NCBI RefSeq assembly: GCF_006540085.1
Contig: NZ_BJOG01000001.1
Coordinates: forward strand, 806,001-870,000
Length of the DNA: 64,000 nt
Direction of reading: 5' to 3'
Origin: Microbacterium oxydans
GTDB lineage: Bacteria > Actinomycetota > Actinomycetes > Actinomycetales > Microbacteriaceae
Below the pieces are notes generated by a model, which was given only the letters and a program-made list of their open reading frames with translations, was not told the DNA's origin and made no database searches. Positions within the stretch are counted from its first letter, which is position 1; each line of letters starts with the position of its first letter. Positions 26,556 to 34,286 of the stretch are shown in pieces. The translations under genes and the position numbers were made by a program.

Positions 26556-27122
26556 ATGCTCGTGAACGTGATCTGGCGGACCCTCCTGGTGATCCTCGGC
26601 GCTCGCCGCCGCGTGCGACGGGGGAAGGCCCTCGACCCCACCGCCGTCGGCAGCATCACCCTGACCACGCTGCCCACCGACATCGACATCCTGCGCCATA
26701 TGAACAACGGCCGCTACCTGTCGTTGTTCGACCTCGGGCGCTGGGACCTGCTCATCCGCACCGGACTGTTCGATGCGATGAAGGACCGGGGCTGGTATGC
26801 GGTCGTCTCCAGCGAGACGATCACGTTCCGCAAGTCGCTGCAGCTCTGGCAGCGGTTCGAGGTGCAGTCGCGTTTCATCGGGCACGACGACAAGGCGCTC
26901 TTCATGGAGCACCGCGCCGTCGTGGACGGCGAGGTCTACGCACGGGCGATCGTGCGGGCCAGGATGCTGCGACGCACCGGAGGGACCGTCAGCAACGAGG
27001 AGCTTTTCGCGGCCGTGGGCAAGCCGGAGGGTGTTCCGGAGATCGACGCCTGGGTGCACGACTGGGCAGCGGCCTCGGCGCTCCCTCCCGTGCGGGCGAA
27101 GGCCCCGAGCGTCTGGGGCTGA
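26556..27122 (+). CDS. Hotdog-fold thioesterase family protein
   Basis: Protein of 188 residues of the 4HBT_2/THEM6-like group. An N-terminal hydrophobic stretch (VIWRTLLVILG) is followed by the hotdog signature DIDILRHMNNGRYLSLFDLGRWDLL and ITFRKSLQLWQRFEVQSRFIGHDDKALFMEHR. It likely hydrolyses acyl-CoA or acts on acyl carrier substrates; the catalytic aspartate of the classic DxxxHxNN motif is present in modified form (DIDILRHMNN). Start at 26556; an in-frame ATG at 26535 is less likely. A 14-bp duplication covers its stop codon. Confidence 0.82.
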   Translation: MLVNVIWRTLLVILGARRRVRRGKALDPTAVGSITLTTLPTDIDILRHMNNGRYLSLFDLGRWDLLIRTGLFDAMKDRGWYAVVSSETITFRKSLQLWQRFEVQSRFIGHDDKALFMEHRAVVDGEVYARAIVRARMLRRTGGTVSNEELFAAVGKPEGVPEIDAWVHDWAAASALPPVRAKAPSVWG

Positions 27123-27134
27123 GCGTCTGGGGCT
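27107..27134 (+). repeat. Exact 14-bp tandem duplication across a stop codon
   Basis: GAGCGTCTGGGGCT occurs twice in direct tandem (27107-27120 and 27121-27134) at the end of the thioesterase-like gene, duplicating the codons for the last residues beyond the TGA. Confidence 0.95.
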
Positions 27135-27252
27135 GAGTTCGAAAACCCCGAGGGGCTGAGCGGCAGAGGAACGTTCTCTCCGTCCGCACCGGCGCGGTAG
27201 CTTAGGCGTGTGCTGGCGATCCTGACGACGACCGGCGCCCCAGGGCTAACAG

Positions 27253-27588
27253 CTACAGACGGCCTCCGATGATCTTTCCGTAGCAGAGAAGCTTGCCATC
27301 TTTGATGCCTGTCGCGACTTCCTGGCCGATCAACTTGTTCCATTTCGTCGTGACGGTCCAGGAGTAGGCGTAGCAGGCCGAACCTTTGGCTCGGATCGCA
27401 CTATCGACGTTCTTCGGCATGGTGCCTGAGCACGCACTCGATGAGATGCCCTTGCGGATGTCGTATGAGCAGCCGATGTCAGCGTGCGCGGCGGCCGCGC
27501 CTGCGAGGGTCATCACGCCGGCGAGGGCCAGAGCCGTGAACCCATTTCGGACCCGATTTCGCCACCGGACTCTGATCGTCTTGGTCAA
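27253..27588 (-). CDS. Small secreted cationic protein with four cysteines (TTG start)
   Basis: Predicted secreted protein of 111 residues. I place the start at TTG 27588, because GGAGG lies seven bases upstream and the frame gives a complete signal peptide: a basic n-region (TKTIRVRWRNRVRNG), a hydrophobic core (FTALALAGVMTLAGAAA) and an AHA cleavage site at about residue 37. The mature part of about 74 residues has four Cys (GCS, SAC, SAC, LLC), about a dozen Lys/Arg and few acidic residues. I recognise no family. Its composition is visibly less GC-rich than the neighbours. A secreted toxin, antimicrobial or inhibitor is possible, but no function is assigned. Confidence 0.7.
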   Translation of the reverse strand: MTKTIRVRWRNRVRNGFTALALAGVMTLAGAAAAHADIGCSYDIRKGISSSACSGTMPKNVDSAIRAKGSACYAYSWTVTTKWNKLIGQEVATGIKDGKLLCYGKIIGGRL

Positions 27589-27657
27589 GGTAATCCTCCA
27601 TTCTCGCCCGAAGGAAGTCGTCCCCCAGGCGTTATCGGAAGTCACTGTATCCCTCGT

Positions 27658-27716
27658 TTCGAATCGCGCAGTTGGTTGCATCCGGGTCCAAAACACAACC
27701 AGTTGCGTGATTCGAG
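27658..27716. repeat. Long-armed palindromic repeat, family 1, copy C
   Basis: A 58- to 59-bp imperfect inverted repeat starting TTCGAATCGCGC and ending GCGTGATTCGAG, with inner pairing between TTGGTTG and CAACCAG. It lies between the divergent small secreted gene and putA. Confidence 0.75.
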
Positions 27717-27783
27717 AGCTTCGAGCGGCTCCGAACGGGTGGGATCCCGGGAATCCGGGGTGTCCAGACCTAGGCTGAAATCC

Positions 27784-30700
27784 ATGGCAGACCTCCCGCC
27801 GGATGCCGTGGCATCCGCATCCCTCGCAGACCGTGCCGTCGAGCTGGCTCGGCGGTGGACGATCGAGGCCGCGGCGACAGAACCAGACCCCGCGGCCGCT
27901 CGGCTCGCCGGAGTGCTGCAGGACGTGAACGGACTCCCGTTCACCCTGGGGTTCGTCGACGGCGTCATGCGTCCGGAGAGCCTGACCGCCGCGGCCTCGC
28001 AGCTGCACCGCATCGCCCCGATCGTGCCGGAGTTCCTGCCCTGGTACCTGCGCTCGGTGGTGCGCCTGGGTGGCGGGGTCGCGCAGATCCTCCCGACGCC
28101 CGTGGTGCCGATCGCCCGTCGGGTGCTCCGGGACATGGTGGGGCACCTGGTCGTCGACGCGCGCCCTGCCAAGCTCGGCGCCGCGATCGAGCGGATCCGC
28201 GCCGACGGCTCCCGGCTCAACCTCAACCTGCTCGGCGAGGCCGTGCTCGGGGAGGCGGAGGCCCGACGACGGCTCGACGGCATCCACGCGCTCGTCCGCC
28301 GTCCGGACGTGGACTACGTCTCGGTGAAGGTCTCGGCGATCATCAGCCACCTGTCGATGTGGGCTTTCGACGAGGTCGTCGACGAGGTGGTCGAGCGGCT
28401 CCTTCCGCTGTATCTCGCGGCGGCGGCCGACGGCACCTTCATCAACCTGGACATGGAGGAGTACCGCGACCTCGACCTCACGATCGCCGTCTTCACGCGC
28501 ATCCTCGAGGACTCCCGACTGGCCGGGCTCGAAGCCGGGATCGTGCTGCAGGCGTACCTGCCGGACGCGCTGCCCGCCCTGCAGGAGCTCACCGCGTGGG
28601 CGCAGGACCGCGTGGCGCACGGCGGCGCCCGCATCAAGGTGCGTCTCGTCAAGGGGGCGAATCTCGCGATGGAGCACGTCGAGGCGCGGATGCACGGGTG
28701 GACGCCTGCGACCTACGACACCAAGCTCGACACCGACGCGAACTACCTGCGCTGCCTCGACTGGGCGCTGCAGCCGGAGCACACGGCTGCGGTGAAGATC
28801 GGCGTCGCGGGGCACAACCTCTTCGGCATCGCCTACGCCTGGCTGCTGGCGGGCGAGCGGGGCGTGCGGGAGGCCGTGGAGTTCGAGATGCTGCTCGGCA
28901 TGGCCCAGGGGCAGGTGCGAGCCGTCTCGCGCGAGGTCGGACCGGTGCTGCTCTACGTGCCGGTGGTGGAGCCAGCGGAGTTCGACGTGGCCATCAGCTA
29001 CCTGGTGCGCCGGCTCGAGGAGAACGCCTCGCCGGACAACTTCCTCTCCGCCGCCTTCCGGCTCGGCGAGGACGAGTCGCTGTTCGTCCGCGAGCAGGAT
29101 CGCTTCCTCGATGCGCTCGACAGGGCGGGCGACCCGACGCTGCGCATCGGACCCCGTCGCACGCAGGACCGTCTCGCCCCCGTGCACGAGTCGCTGCGCC
29201 CTGCACCCGTCGCCCCGGTGCCGGAGACCGACCTGACCAAGGCGGTGCTCGGCATCTCCCGCGGCTCGGACGACAGCGGCCGGGAGGCGTTCCTGGAGAC
29301 CGCGGTCTACTCCGCCCGCGAGCTGGAGCAGGACACCGGCGGAGCCCCGGGCTTCGCGAACACCGTCGACAGCGACCCCGCGCTTCCCGCCAACCGCGAA
29401 TGGGCGCGCGAGGTGCGCGAGCGCATCGCGACCTCCGACCTGGGGTCTGCCACGATCGCGGCGGCGCAGGTGTCCGATGCGGACGAGCTCGAGCGGGTCG
29501 TGCACGGTGTGCGTCGTGCTGCCCCGGCCTGGGGCGGGCGACCTGCCGCCGAGCGTGCCGAGGTGCTGTTGCGTGCCGCGGCTGCACTCGAGGCCCGTCG
29601 CGGAGACCTCATCGAGGTCGCGGCCTCCGAGACCGGCAAGGTCTTCGCAGAAGCCGACATCGAGGTGAGCGAGGCCGTCGACTTCGCGCGGTACTACGCA
29701 GCCAAGGCCAGGGAGCTCGACGCGATCGCCGGCGCCGTGTTCGTCCCGGCATCCGTCACGGTCGTCACGCCGCCCTGGAACTTCCCCGTCGCCATTCCCG
29801 CCGGAGGAGTGCTCGCCGCGCTCGCCGCAGGTTCCGGTGTGGTCTTCAAGCCCGCACCGCAGGCCCGTCGCTGTGCGGCGGTGATCGCCGAGACGCTGTG
29901 GGAGGCCGGGATCCCCCGCGACCTGTTGGCGCTCGTCGACGTCGAAGAGGGGGAGCTCGGTCGCGAGCTCATCACGCACGACGCCGTCGACCGGGTGATC
30001 CTCACCGGGGCGTGGGACACGGCGGCGCTGTTCCGCTCCTGGCGCCCGGATCTGCCGCTGCTCGCCGAGACCAGCGGCAAGAACGCGATCATCATCACCC
30101 CTTCGGCCGATCTCGATCTCGCGGTCGCCGACCTCACCAAGAGCGCGTTCGGACATGCCGGGCAGAAGTGCTCGGCGGCGTCGCTCGCGATCCTCGTGGG
30201 GCCGGTCGGACGCTCGGCCCGGTTCGCCCGCCAGTTGGCCGATGCCGTGCGCTCGCTGCACGTCGGTCCTCCTACCGATCCGCTGGCCGAGGTGGGGCCG
30301 GTGGTCGAGCAGCCGCAGGGCAAGCTCGCCTGGGCGCTGAGTGAGCTCGAGGGCGACGAGCAGTGGCTGATCGCGCCGTCTCTCGCCGCGGCGGACGACG
30401 GCAGCCGACGGCTGTGGCGTCCCGGCGTGCGCGTCGGGGTGCAACCGGGATCGCGTTTCCACACCGAGGAGTTCTTCGGCCCCGTGCTCGGGGTGATGCA
30501 CGCCCCGACCCTCGCGCGCGCCGTGGAGATGCAGAACGCCGTCGCCTACGGACTCACCGCAGGGCTGCACACCCAGGATCCGGAGGAGCTGTCGTACTGG
30601 CTCGACCGGGTGCAGGCGGGCAATCTCTACGTGAATCGCGGCATCACCGGCGCGATCGTGCAGCGTCAGCCCTTCGGCGGATGGAAGCGCTCCTCGGTCG

Positions 30701-31434
30701 GCCCCGGCGCGAAGGCGGGTGGGCCCAACTATCTCATCGGTCTGGGATCGTGGCACTCGCAGTCGGGAGGGCCGGCCTCCAGCACCCTGCACCTGCGCGG
30801 GCTCGATTCGCGCATCACCGCGGTGATCGAGGCGGCACAGTCCTCGCTCGCGTATGAGTCGTTCGAGTGGCTGCGGCGCTCGGCTCTCTCGGATGCGCTG
30901 GCCTGGGATCGGGAGTTCGGCCAGGTGCGCGACGTGTCGCGTCTGGGAGTCGAGCGCAACCTGTTCCGCTATCGCCCCGTGCCCGTCGAAGTGCGCGCGA
31001 CCGACGACGCCGCGCTGCACGACCTGCTGCGCGTGGTGATCGCCGGGGTGCGCTCCGGCGCCAGGTTCGTCATCTCGACCCCTTCCGGATTGCCCGCCGA
31101 GGTGCGCCGAGCGCTCGGAGACCTCGACGCCCCGGTGTTCCTCGAGAGCGACGACGAGTGGTTGCAGCGGCTGCTCCGTCAGGACGCCGACCTCGAAGGC
31201 GTCACACTGCCGGCGAGCGATCGAGTGCGACTGGTCGGCGGTCGTGAGGGTGTCGCCGCTCTCCGCGCGGAGCTGGCCGCGGCTTCCGCTGGCGATCCCG
31301 ACCTCGCGGTGTACGACGGCGAGGTGACGGCGGCCGCCCGCATCGAGCTGCTGCCGTTCGTGCACGAGCAGTCGATCTCGATCACCGCGCACCGTTACGG
31401 CAACCTCGACGCGTGGAGCAGCGACGTGATCTGA
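27784..31434 (+). CDS. putA: Bifunctional proline dehydrogenase / L-glutamate gamma-semialdehyde dehydrogenase
   Basis: PutA of 1216 residues that oxidises proline to glutamate in two steps. The FAD-linked PRODH barrel occupies roughly residues 30-480, with VSVKVSAI, RIKVRLVKGANLAMEHVEA and the KIGVAGHNLF region. The aldehyde dehydrogenase half runs from about 550, with VVTPPWNFPVAIPAGGVLAALAAGSGVVFKPA, LAETSGKNAIIIT and the nucleophile segment GHAGQKCSAAS. There is no N-terminal DNA-binding domain, so it should not be the autoregulating type. The long antisense open frame over this gene is an artefact of GC bias. Confidence 0.93.
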   Translation: MADLPPDAVASASLADRAVELARRWTIEAAATEPDPAAARLAGVLQDVNGLPFTLGFVDGVMRPESLTAAASQLHRIAPIVPEFLPWYLRSVVRLGGGVAQILPTPVVPIARRVLRDMVGHLVVDARPAKLGAAIERIRADGSRLNLNLLGEAVLGEAEARRRLDGIHALVRRPDVDYVSVKVSAIISHLSMWAFDEVVDEVVERLLPLYLAAAADGTFINLDMEEYRDLDLTIAVFTRILEDSRLAGLEAGIVLQAYLPDALPALQELTAWAQDRVAHGGARIKVRLVKGANLAMEHVEARMHGWTPATYDTKLDTDANYLRCLDWALQPEHTAAVKIGVAGHNLFGIAYAWLLAGERGVREAVEFEMLLGMAQGQVRAVSREVGPVLLYVPVVEPAEFDVAISYLVRRLEENASPDNFLSAAFRLGEDESLFVREQDRFLDALDRAGDPTLRIGPRRTQDRLAPVHESLRPAPVAPVPETDLTKAVLGISRGSDDSGREAFLETAVYSARELEQDTGGAPGFANTVDSDPALPANREWAREVRERIATSDLGSATIAAAQVSDADELERVVHGVRRAAPAWGGRPAAERAEVLLRAAAALEARRGDLIEVAASETGKVFAEADIEVSEAVDFARYYAAKARELDAIAGAVFVPASVTVVTPPWNFPVAIPAGGVLAALAAGSGVVFKPAPQARRCAAVIAETLWEAGIPRDLLALVDVEEGELGRELITHDAVDRVILTGAWDTAALFRSWRPDLPLLAETSGKNAIIITPSADLDLAVADLTKSAFGHAGQKCSAASLAILVGPVGRSARFARQLADAVRSLHVGPPTDPLAEVGPVVEQPQGKLAWALSELEGDEQWLIAPSLAAADDGSRRLWRPGVRVGVQPGSRFHTEEFFGPVLGVMHAPTLARAVEMQNAVAYGLTAGLHTQDPEELSYWLDRVQAGNLYVNRGITGAIVQRQPFGGWKRSSVGPGAKAGGPNYLIGLGSWHSQSGGPASSTLHLRGLDSRITAVIEAAQSSLAYESFEWLRRSALSDALAWDREFGQVRDVSRLGVERNLFRYRPVPVEVRATDDAALHDLLRVVIAGVRSGARFVISTPSGLPAEVRRALGDLDAPVFLESDDEWLQRLLRQDADLEGVTLPASDRVRLVGGREGVAALRAELAAASAGDPDLAVYDGEVTAAARIELLPFVHEQSISITAHRYGNLDAWSSDVI

Positions 31435-31439
31435 GCCGC

Positions 31440-31505
31440 ATGTAAAGAATTCTTGACACTTCTGGCGAGCGGCCGTACGCTGAACGTGTCAAGAATCTTT
31501 TACAT
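31440..31505. promoter_or_regulatory. Promoter enclosed by a 20-bp inverted repeat
   Basis: TTGACA at 31453-31458, a 17-bp spacer and TACGCT at 31476-31481 form a near-consensus promoter for the following membrane protein and XRE gene. It is bracketed by inverted repeats at 31440-31459 and 31486-31505 that differ at only two or three of 20 positions (outer part ATGTAAA, inner part TTCTTGACAC). The left copy overlaps the -35 element and the right copy lies past the likely start site, a repressor arrangement. Confidence 0.8.
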
Positions 31506-31515
31506 CGGAGGCGTC

Positions 31516-31950
31516 GTGGTCTACGAAGAGCGCAATGCGTGGGCGGGACTCATCGTGAGCCCCATCGTGATGGTCGTGTACGTCGTGCTGGTCCTCCAGC
31601 AGGCTGGAGGAGGGCCGCTCACCGATGTGGACTGGTTCCCGCTCATGCTGTGGGTGATCGGCGGGGGCATCGTCGCGACGATCCTGCTCAGCGTGGTGTG
31701 GGGCATCATCGCCGGGATGAGCGATCCCGACGGGGTCGGCCGCTCCGACATCCGCGACCGCGACATCAGCCGCATGGGTGGGCGGGTGGAGCAGGCCTTC
31801 ATCGTGATCGCCGGCCTCGGGGTGATCGCGCTGTGCGCTGTCGGGGCCGACGTCTTCTGGATCGCGAACACCATGTTCGCGGGCTTCGCGGTAGCCGCGC
31901 TCGTCGGCGGTGTCGCCAGGGTGATCGCCTACCGGCGAGGCCTCGTCTGA
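31516..31950 (+). CDS. Four-helix membrane protein paired with an XRE regulator
   Basis: Inner-membrane protein of 144 residues with four hydrophobic segments (AGLIVSPIVMVVYVVLVL, WFPLMLWVIGGGIVATILLSVVWGIIAGM, AFIVIAGLGVIALCAVGA, IANTMFAGFAVAALVGGVARVI). The GTG at 31516 follows GGAGGCGTC and the promoter above; an ATG at 31453 would start inside the -35 element. It shares its stop codon with the start of a small XRE regulator, a common two-gene arrangement of unknown function in actinobacteria and firmicutes. Confidence 0.82.
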   Translation: MVYEERNAWAGLIVSPIVMVVYVVLVLQQAGGGPLTDVDWFPLMLWVIGGGIVATILLSVVWGIIAGMSDPDGVGRSDIRDRDISRMGGRVEQAFIVIAGLGVIALCAVGADVFWIANTMFAGFAVAALVGGVARVIAYRRGLV

Positions 31951-32180
31951 TGGTCAAGCCCACTCTCGTCTCCAACACCATCCGCGCTCATCGCGAGAGG
32001 GCGGGACTCACTCAGGCCGAGCTCGCGCGCACGGTCGGCGTGACGCGCCAGACGCTCATCGCCATCGAACAGCAGAGGTACTCGCCGACGCTCGAACTCG
32101 CCTTCCAGATCGCCCGCGCCTTCGGGGTGGGCCTCGACGACGTCTTCGAGTACCCCGACACATCAGGAGCAGGATCATGA
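31950..32180 (+). CDS. Small XRE-family helix-turn-helix regulator
   Basis: Regulator of 76 residues consisting only of the helix-turn-helix domain: NTIRAHRERAGLTQAELARTVGVTRQTLIAIEQQRYSPTLELAFQIARAFG, as in YgzD/SinR-like proteins. It overlaps the membrane gene (TGATG) and the following dehydrogenase gene (ATGA). It is the obvious candidate to bind the 20-bp inverted repeats around the operon promoter. Confidence 0.9.
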   Translation: MVKPTLVSNTIRAHRERAGLTQAELARTVGVTRQTLIAIEQQRYSPTLELAFQIARAFGVGLDDVFEYPDTSGAGS

Positions 32181-33193
32181 GCCGATCGATGAAGGCGTGG
32201 ACCAGGAAGACGTACGGGCCCGCCGACGGCGTCGCCCTCGAACACACCTCGATGCCGGTTCCTCGACGCGGCGAGGTGCTGCTGCGCGTGCGCGCCACGG
32301 CCCTGAACGCGGGCGACGTGCGTCTTCTGCTCGGTGATCCTCTGCTCGTGCGACCGGTGTTCGGGCTGACACGTCCGAAGCACCCGGTGCGCGGCATGGA
32401 GGTCGCGGGCACCGTGGTGGCGCTCGGGGCCGATGTCGTCGGTGCTGAGGTCGGCGAAGAGGTGGTCGGTGAGCTCGTCGGCGGGGGAGGGCTCGGCGAG
32501 TATGTCCGGGTTCCCGCCGCTCGGCTGGTGCCGATCCCCACCGACATCGCGGCAGACGCCGCTGCCTGCCTGCCGGTCGCCGGTGGTACCGCCTGGCAGG
32601 CGCTCGACCTCGCCGGGGTCGGACTCGCAGACGGTGGCCACGCGGCGGGTGGGGCGCCGCGCGTGCTGATCATCGGTGCATCCGGAGGCGTCGGCACGTT
32701 CGCCGTGCAGCTCGCGACTCTCCGCGGAGCCGAGGTATGGGCGACCTGTCGCGACCGCAACGCGCCGCTGATCGAGCAGCTCGGCGCGGTGCGCACGTTC
32801 GACCACAGGGAGTCGCCGTTGAGCACGCTCGCGGACGGCCGATTCGACGCGATCATCGACATCGCGGGAGGGATGCCGCTGCGCGAGCTGAAGCGTCTCG
32901 TCGTTCCCGGCGGCACAGTCGTGCTGGTCACCGGCGACGGCGGCCATGTGCTCGGCCCCGTCCCACGGATGCTGCGCGCGGTGTTCCTGTCGATCGGCTC
33001 GCGGAGCATCCGACCGCTCGCCGCGACGCCACGCCCCGAGGTGCTGGCGAAGCTGCTCGACCTCGTGGCCGAGGGGCGGATCGTCCCCGTCATCGAGCGC
33101 GAGTATCCCTTCGCCGAGGCATCGGCGGCTCTCTCCCGACTGGAAGCCGGCCACACGGTGGGCAAGCTCGTGGTCGCCGGCACCGCGGTCTGA
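32177..33193 (+). CDS. Zinc-independent alcohol dehydrogenase/quinone oxidoreductase
   Basis: Medium-chain dehydrogenase/reductase of 338 residues of the NADPH:quinone reductase type. The N-terminal catalytic part lacks the zinc-binding Cys cluster, and the Rossmann motif is VLIIGASGGVGTFAVQLAT (about 164-182). It is the third gene of the membrane protein-XRE operon, with an ATGA overlap. The reaction and substrate are not known. Confidence 0.87.
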   Translation: MSRSMKAWTRKTYGPADGVALEHTSMPVPRRGEVLLRVRATALNAGDVRLLLGDPLLVRPVFGLTRPKHPVRGMEVAGTVVALGADVVGAEVGEEVVGELVGGGGLGEYVRVPAARLVPIPTDIAADAAACLPVAGGTAWQALDLAGVGLADGGHAAGGAPRVLIIGASGGVGTFAVQLATLRGAEVWATCRDRNAPLIEQLGAVRTFDHRESPLSTLADGRFDAIIDIAGGMPLRELKRLVVPGGTVVLVTGDGGHVLGPVPRMLRAVFLSIGSRSIRPLAATPRPEVLAKLLDLVAEGRIVPVIEREYPFAEASAALSRLEAGHTVGKLVVAGTAV

Positions 33194-33407
33194 GCGCTCA
33201 TCGGCGGTGTTCTGGTGCCGCACCGACAGCGGTGTGGCGGAGCACCCCCCACCGCGCTCTGGCGGTGCACAGGGGGCGGGTGACAGAATGGACCCCGGCG
33301 TGCCCGAGTCGCATCTTCCCCGACGCCCGCTCGATCGAGCGAAGGGTCGAAGGACCGCCGGGCCCCTGGACAGCGTCCGCCGCGCCCGTCCTCCGAGGAG
33401 AGCTCCC

Positions 33408-34286
33408 ATGTCGACGCCTGAAGCCGCCGTCTCCACCGCCCCCGCCCGCACCGCGCACCACCGCCACTACCTGATGTGCAAGCCGGAGCACTTCACCGTC
33501 AACTACTCCATCAATCCGTGGATGGAGCCGTCGAAGCCCACCGACACCGCGAAGGCGGTCGCGCAGTGGCAGAAGCTCCACGACCTGTACGTCGAGCTGG
33601 GCCACGACGTCGAGCTCATCGAGCCGCTCGCCGGATACCCCGACATGGTCTACACGGCCAACGGCGGGTTCCTCATCGACGGCCGCGCCTATGTGCCCGA
33701 GTTCCGCTTCGTCGAGCGCCAGGGCGAGGCTCCCGCCTTCGCCGACTGGTTCCGCGGCGCGGGCTACGACACCGTGATGCCGAAGGAGGTCAACGAGGGC
33801 GAGGGCGACTTCCTGCTCGTCGGTGACGTGATCCTCGCCGGCACCGGCTTCCGCTCGACCGGCGACAGTCACCGCGAGGTCGGCGAGGTCTTCGGCCGCG
33901 AGGTCGTGTCGCTCAACCTGGTCGACCCGCGCTTCTACCACCTCGACACCGCGATCGCCGTGCTCGATCCGGTGCAGGGTCTCGAGAACGGCGGCCCGGA
34001 GCACGCGAACATCGCGTACCTCCCCGGTGCCTTCGACGACGCGAGCCGCGCCGAGCTCGAGAAGCGCTTCCCCGACGCGATCCTGGTGTCGGACGAGGAC
34101 GGCTCGGTGTTCGGCCTGAACTCGGCGAGCGACGGCTACAACGTGATCATCTCCCCGCGCGCGAAGGGCTTCGAGAAGCAGCTGCGCGAGCGCGGTTACA
34201 ACCCGATCATGATCGACCTTTCCGAGCTGCTGCTCGGCGGCGGCGGCATCAAGTGCTGCACGCTCGAGCTTCGGGGCGCGAAGTGA
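33408..34286 (+). CDS. Dimethylargininase/arginine dihydrolase-like hydrolase
   Basis: Guanidino-modifying amidinotransferase-fold enzyme of 292 residues. Family markers are MCKPEHFTVNYSINPWM with N36, PDMVYTANGG with D79 and N85, NEGEGDFL with E132 and D134, YHLD with H178, and the C-terminal nucleophile pair C283-C284. It has been commonly labelled DDAH (methylarginine to citrulline). Its GTGA overlap with rocD, and the pair of asparagines placed as in cyanobacterial arginine dihydrolase (recalled, not aligned), suggest it may instead make ornithine straight from arginine. GAGGAG lies eight bases before the ATG. Confidence 0.82.
   Translation: MSTPEAAVSTAPARTAHHRHYLMCKPEHFTVNYSINPWMEPSKPTDTAKAVAQWQKLHDLYVELGHDVELIEPLAGYPDMVYTANGGFLIDGRAYVPEFRFVERQGEAPAFADWFRGAGYDTVMPKEVNEGEGDFLLVGDVILAGTGFRSTGDSHREVGEVFGREVVSLNLVDPRFYHLDTAIAVLDPVQGLENGGPEHANIAYLPGAFDDASRAELEKRFPDAILVSDEDGSVFGLNSASDGYNVIISPRAKGFEKQLRERGYNPIMIDLSELLLGGGGIKCCTLELRGAK

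Noticed and set aside
27253..31392. A 1379-codon minus-strand open frame antisense to putA
   Set aside because: It is the GC-bias mirror of putA, has no family motifs or ribosome site, and only its last 111 codons make a sensible (secreted) protein.
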